DNA of 14,884 nt from Fusibacter_D sp033549245 (GTDB lineage: Bacteria; Bacillota; Clostridia; Peptostreptococcales; Acidaminobacteraceae): the NCBI GenBank assembly GCA_033549245.1, contig JAWSUW010000091.1, forward strand, positions 1 through 14,884. Direction: 5' to 3'. Positions 14,827 to 14,884 of the stretch are shown here, in pieces. The position numbers and the translations under genes are program-made. The stretch's first letter is position 1. The number at the start of each line of letters is the position of its first letter. A model generated the notes under the pieces. That model saw only the letters and a program-made list of their open reading frames with translations. It searched no databases and had not been told where the DNA came from.

Positions 14827-14884
14827 GTGGCCGAGCTAATGGTCTTGAAAGAAAGACCTGTCACCTAGCTAATGGGAAGACAAG
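14827..14884 (+). mobile_element. possible 5' end of a group II intron, cut by window end
   Basis: From about 14827 the sequence is non-coding and structured: GTGGCCGAG, a hairpin (GGTCTT 14841-14846 with AAGACC 14853-14858, loop GAAAGA) and a repeated AGCTAATGG (14834-14842 and 14867-14875). The look matches the start of domain I of bacterial group II introns (GTGxx at the 5' splice site, small hairpins with GAAA). It lies just downstream of a terminator, a frequent landing site for some group II introns. The exact 5' end and the family are uncertain. Confidence 0.45.

Noticed and set aside
14827..14884. tRNA-Ser/Leu-like sequence (GTGGCCGAG, CTTGAAA)
   Set aside because: The CTTGAAA segment is not flanked by a five-pair anticodon stem; the hairpin there pairs differently (GGTCTT with AAGACC), and no T-arm or acceptor stem follows.
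1..14884. CRISPR array or rRNA genes
   Set aside because: No regularly spaced short repeats and no rRNA-like sequence seen; the only long perfect repeat noticed is the pair of intron 3' ends.

Overview
The window reads as low-GC Gram-positive DNA, most likely from a member of the Clostridia. The signs are AT-rich coding sequence, strong GGAGG-type ribosome binding sites close to ATG/GTG starts, sigma-A-like promoters, short intrinsic terminators, a Bacillus-type barnase/barstar pair and bacterial group II introns. The genus is an inference I cannot confirm.

Left edge (1-752): remains of group II introns. A 77-base perfect direct repeat (1-77 and 676-752) is the intron 3' end (domains V and VI, with a bulged branch-point A). 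Between the copies lies the C-terminal half of an intron-encoded reverse transcriptase/maturase, cut just after where its YADD active site should be. This is either an intron nested in another intron's RT gene or a 5'-truncated copy in tandem with a full one. The right edge (about 14827-14884) may be the 5' start of another group II intron.

Region 771-2700: a membrane-anchored rhodanese-like protein (minus strand) and a divergent PAS-GAF-GGDEF diguanylate cyclase share a promoter region holding a GATAAT-type palindrome.

Region 2717-6418: a five-gene same-strand operon. It encodes an RtcB-type RNA ligase, a secreted or membrane-anchored barnase-family RNase with all catalytic residues, its barstar inhibitor, an unknown four-helix membrane protein, and a DEDDh exonuclease fused to a BRCT domain. 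Barnase-type cleavage leaves exactly the RNA ends RtcB can rejoin, so toxin, antidote and a plausible repair enzyme sit together. This is the best candidate for an undescribed system.

Region 6476-8648: a consensus promoter drives a J-domain protein with a C-terminal half that faintly resembles a degenerate protein kinase, then two small membrane proteins (DUF1475-like and DUF3159-like).

Region 8669-13554: a compact operon with an isoprenylcysteine-methyltransferase-like membrane protein, a GH3-family acyl-adenylating enzyme with a divergent motif I, and a membrane GAF/degenerate GGDEF/HD-GYP phosphodiesterase. It ends in a strong intrinsic terminator.

Region 13576-14810: an MFS efflux transporter whose frame is broken by -1 at a run of seven A in perfect slippery-heptamer phase (decay, sequence error or recoding), then a terminator. 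Two c-di-GMP enzymes of opposite activity (synthase at 1292, phosphodiesterase at 10940) lie in the window without evidence of direct linkage. No rRNA, tRNA or CRISPR array was seen.
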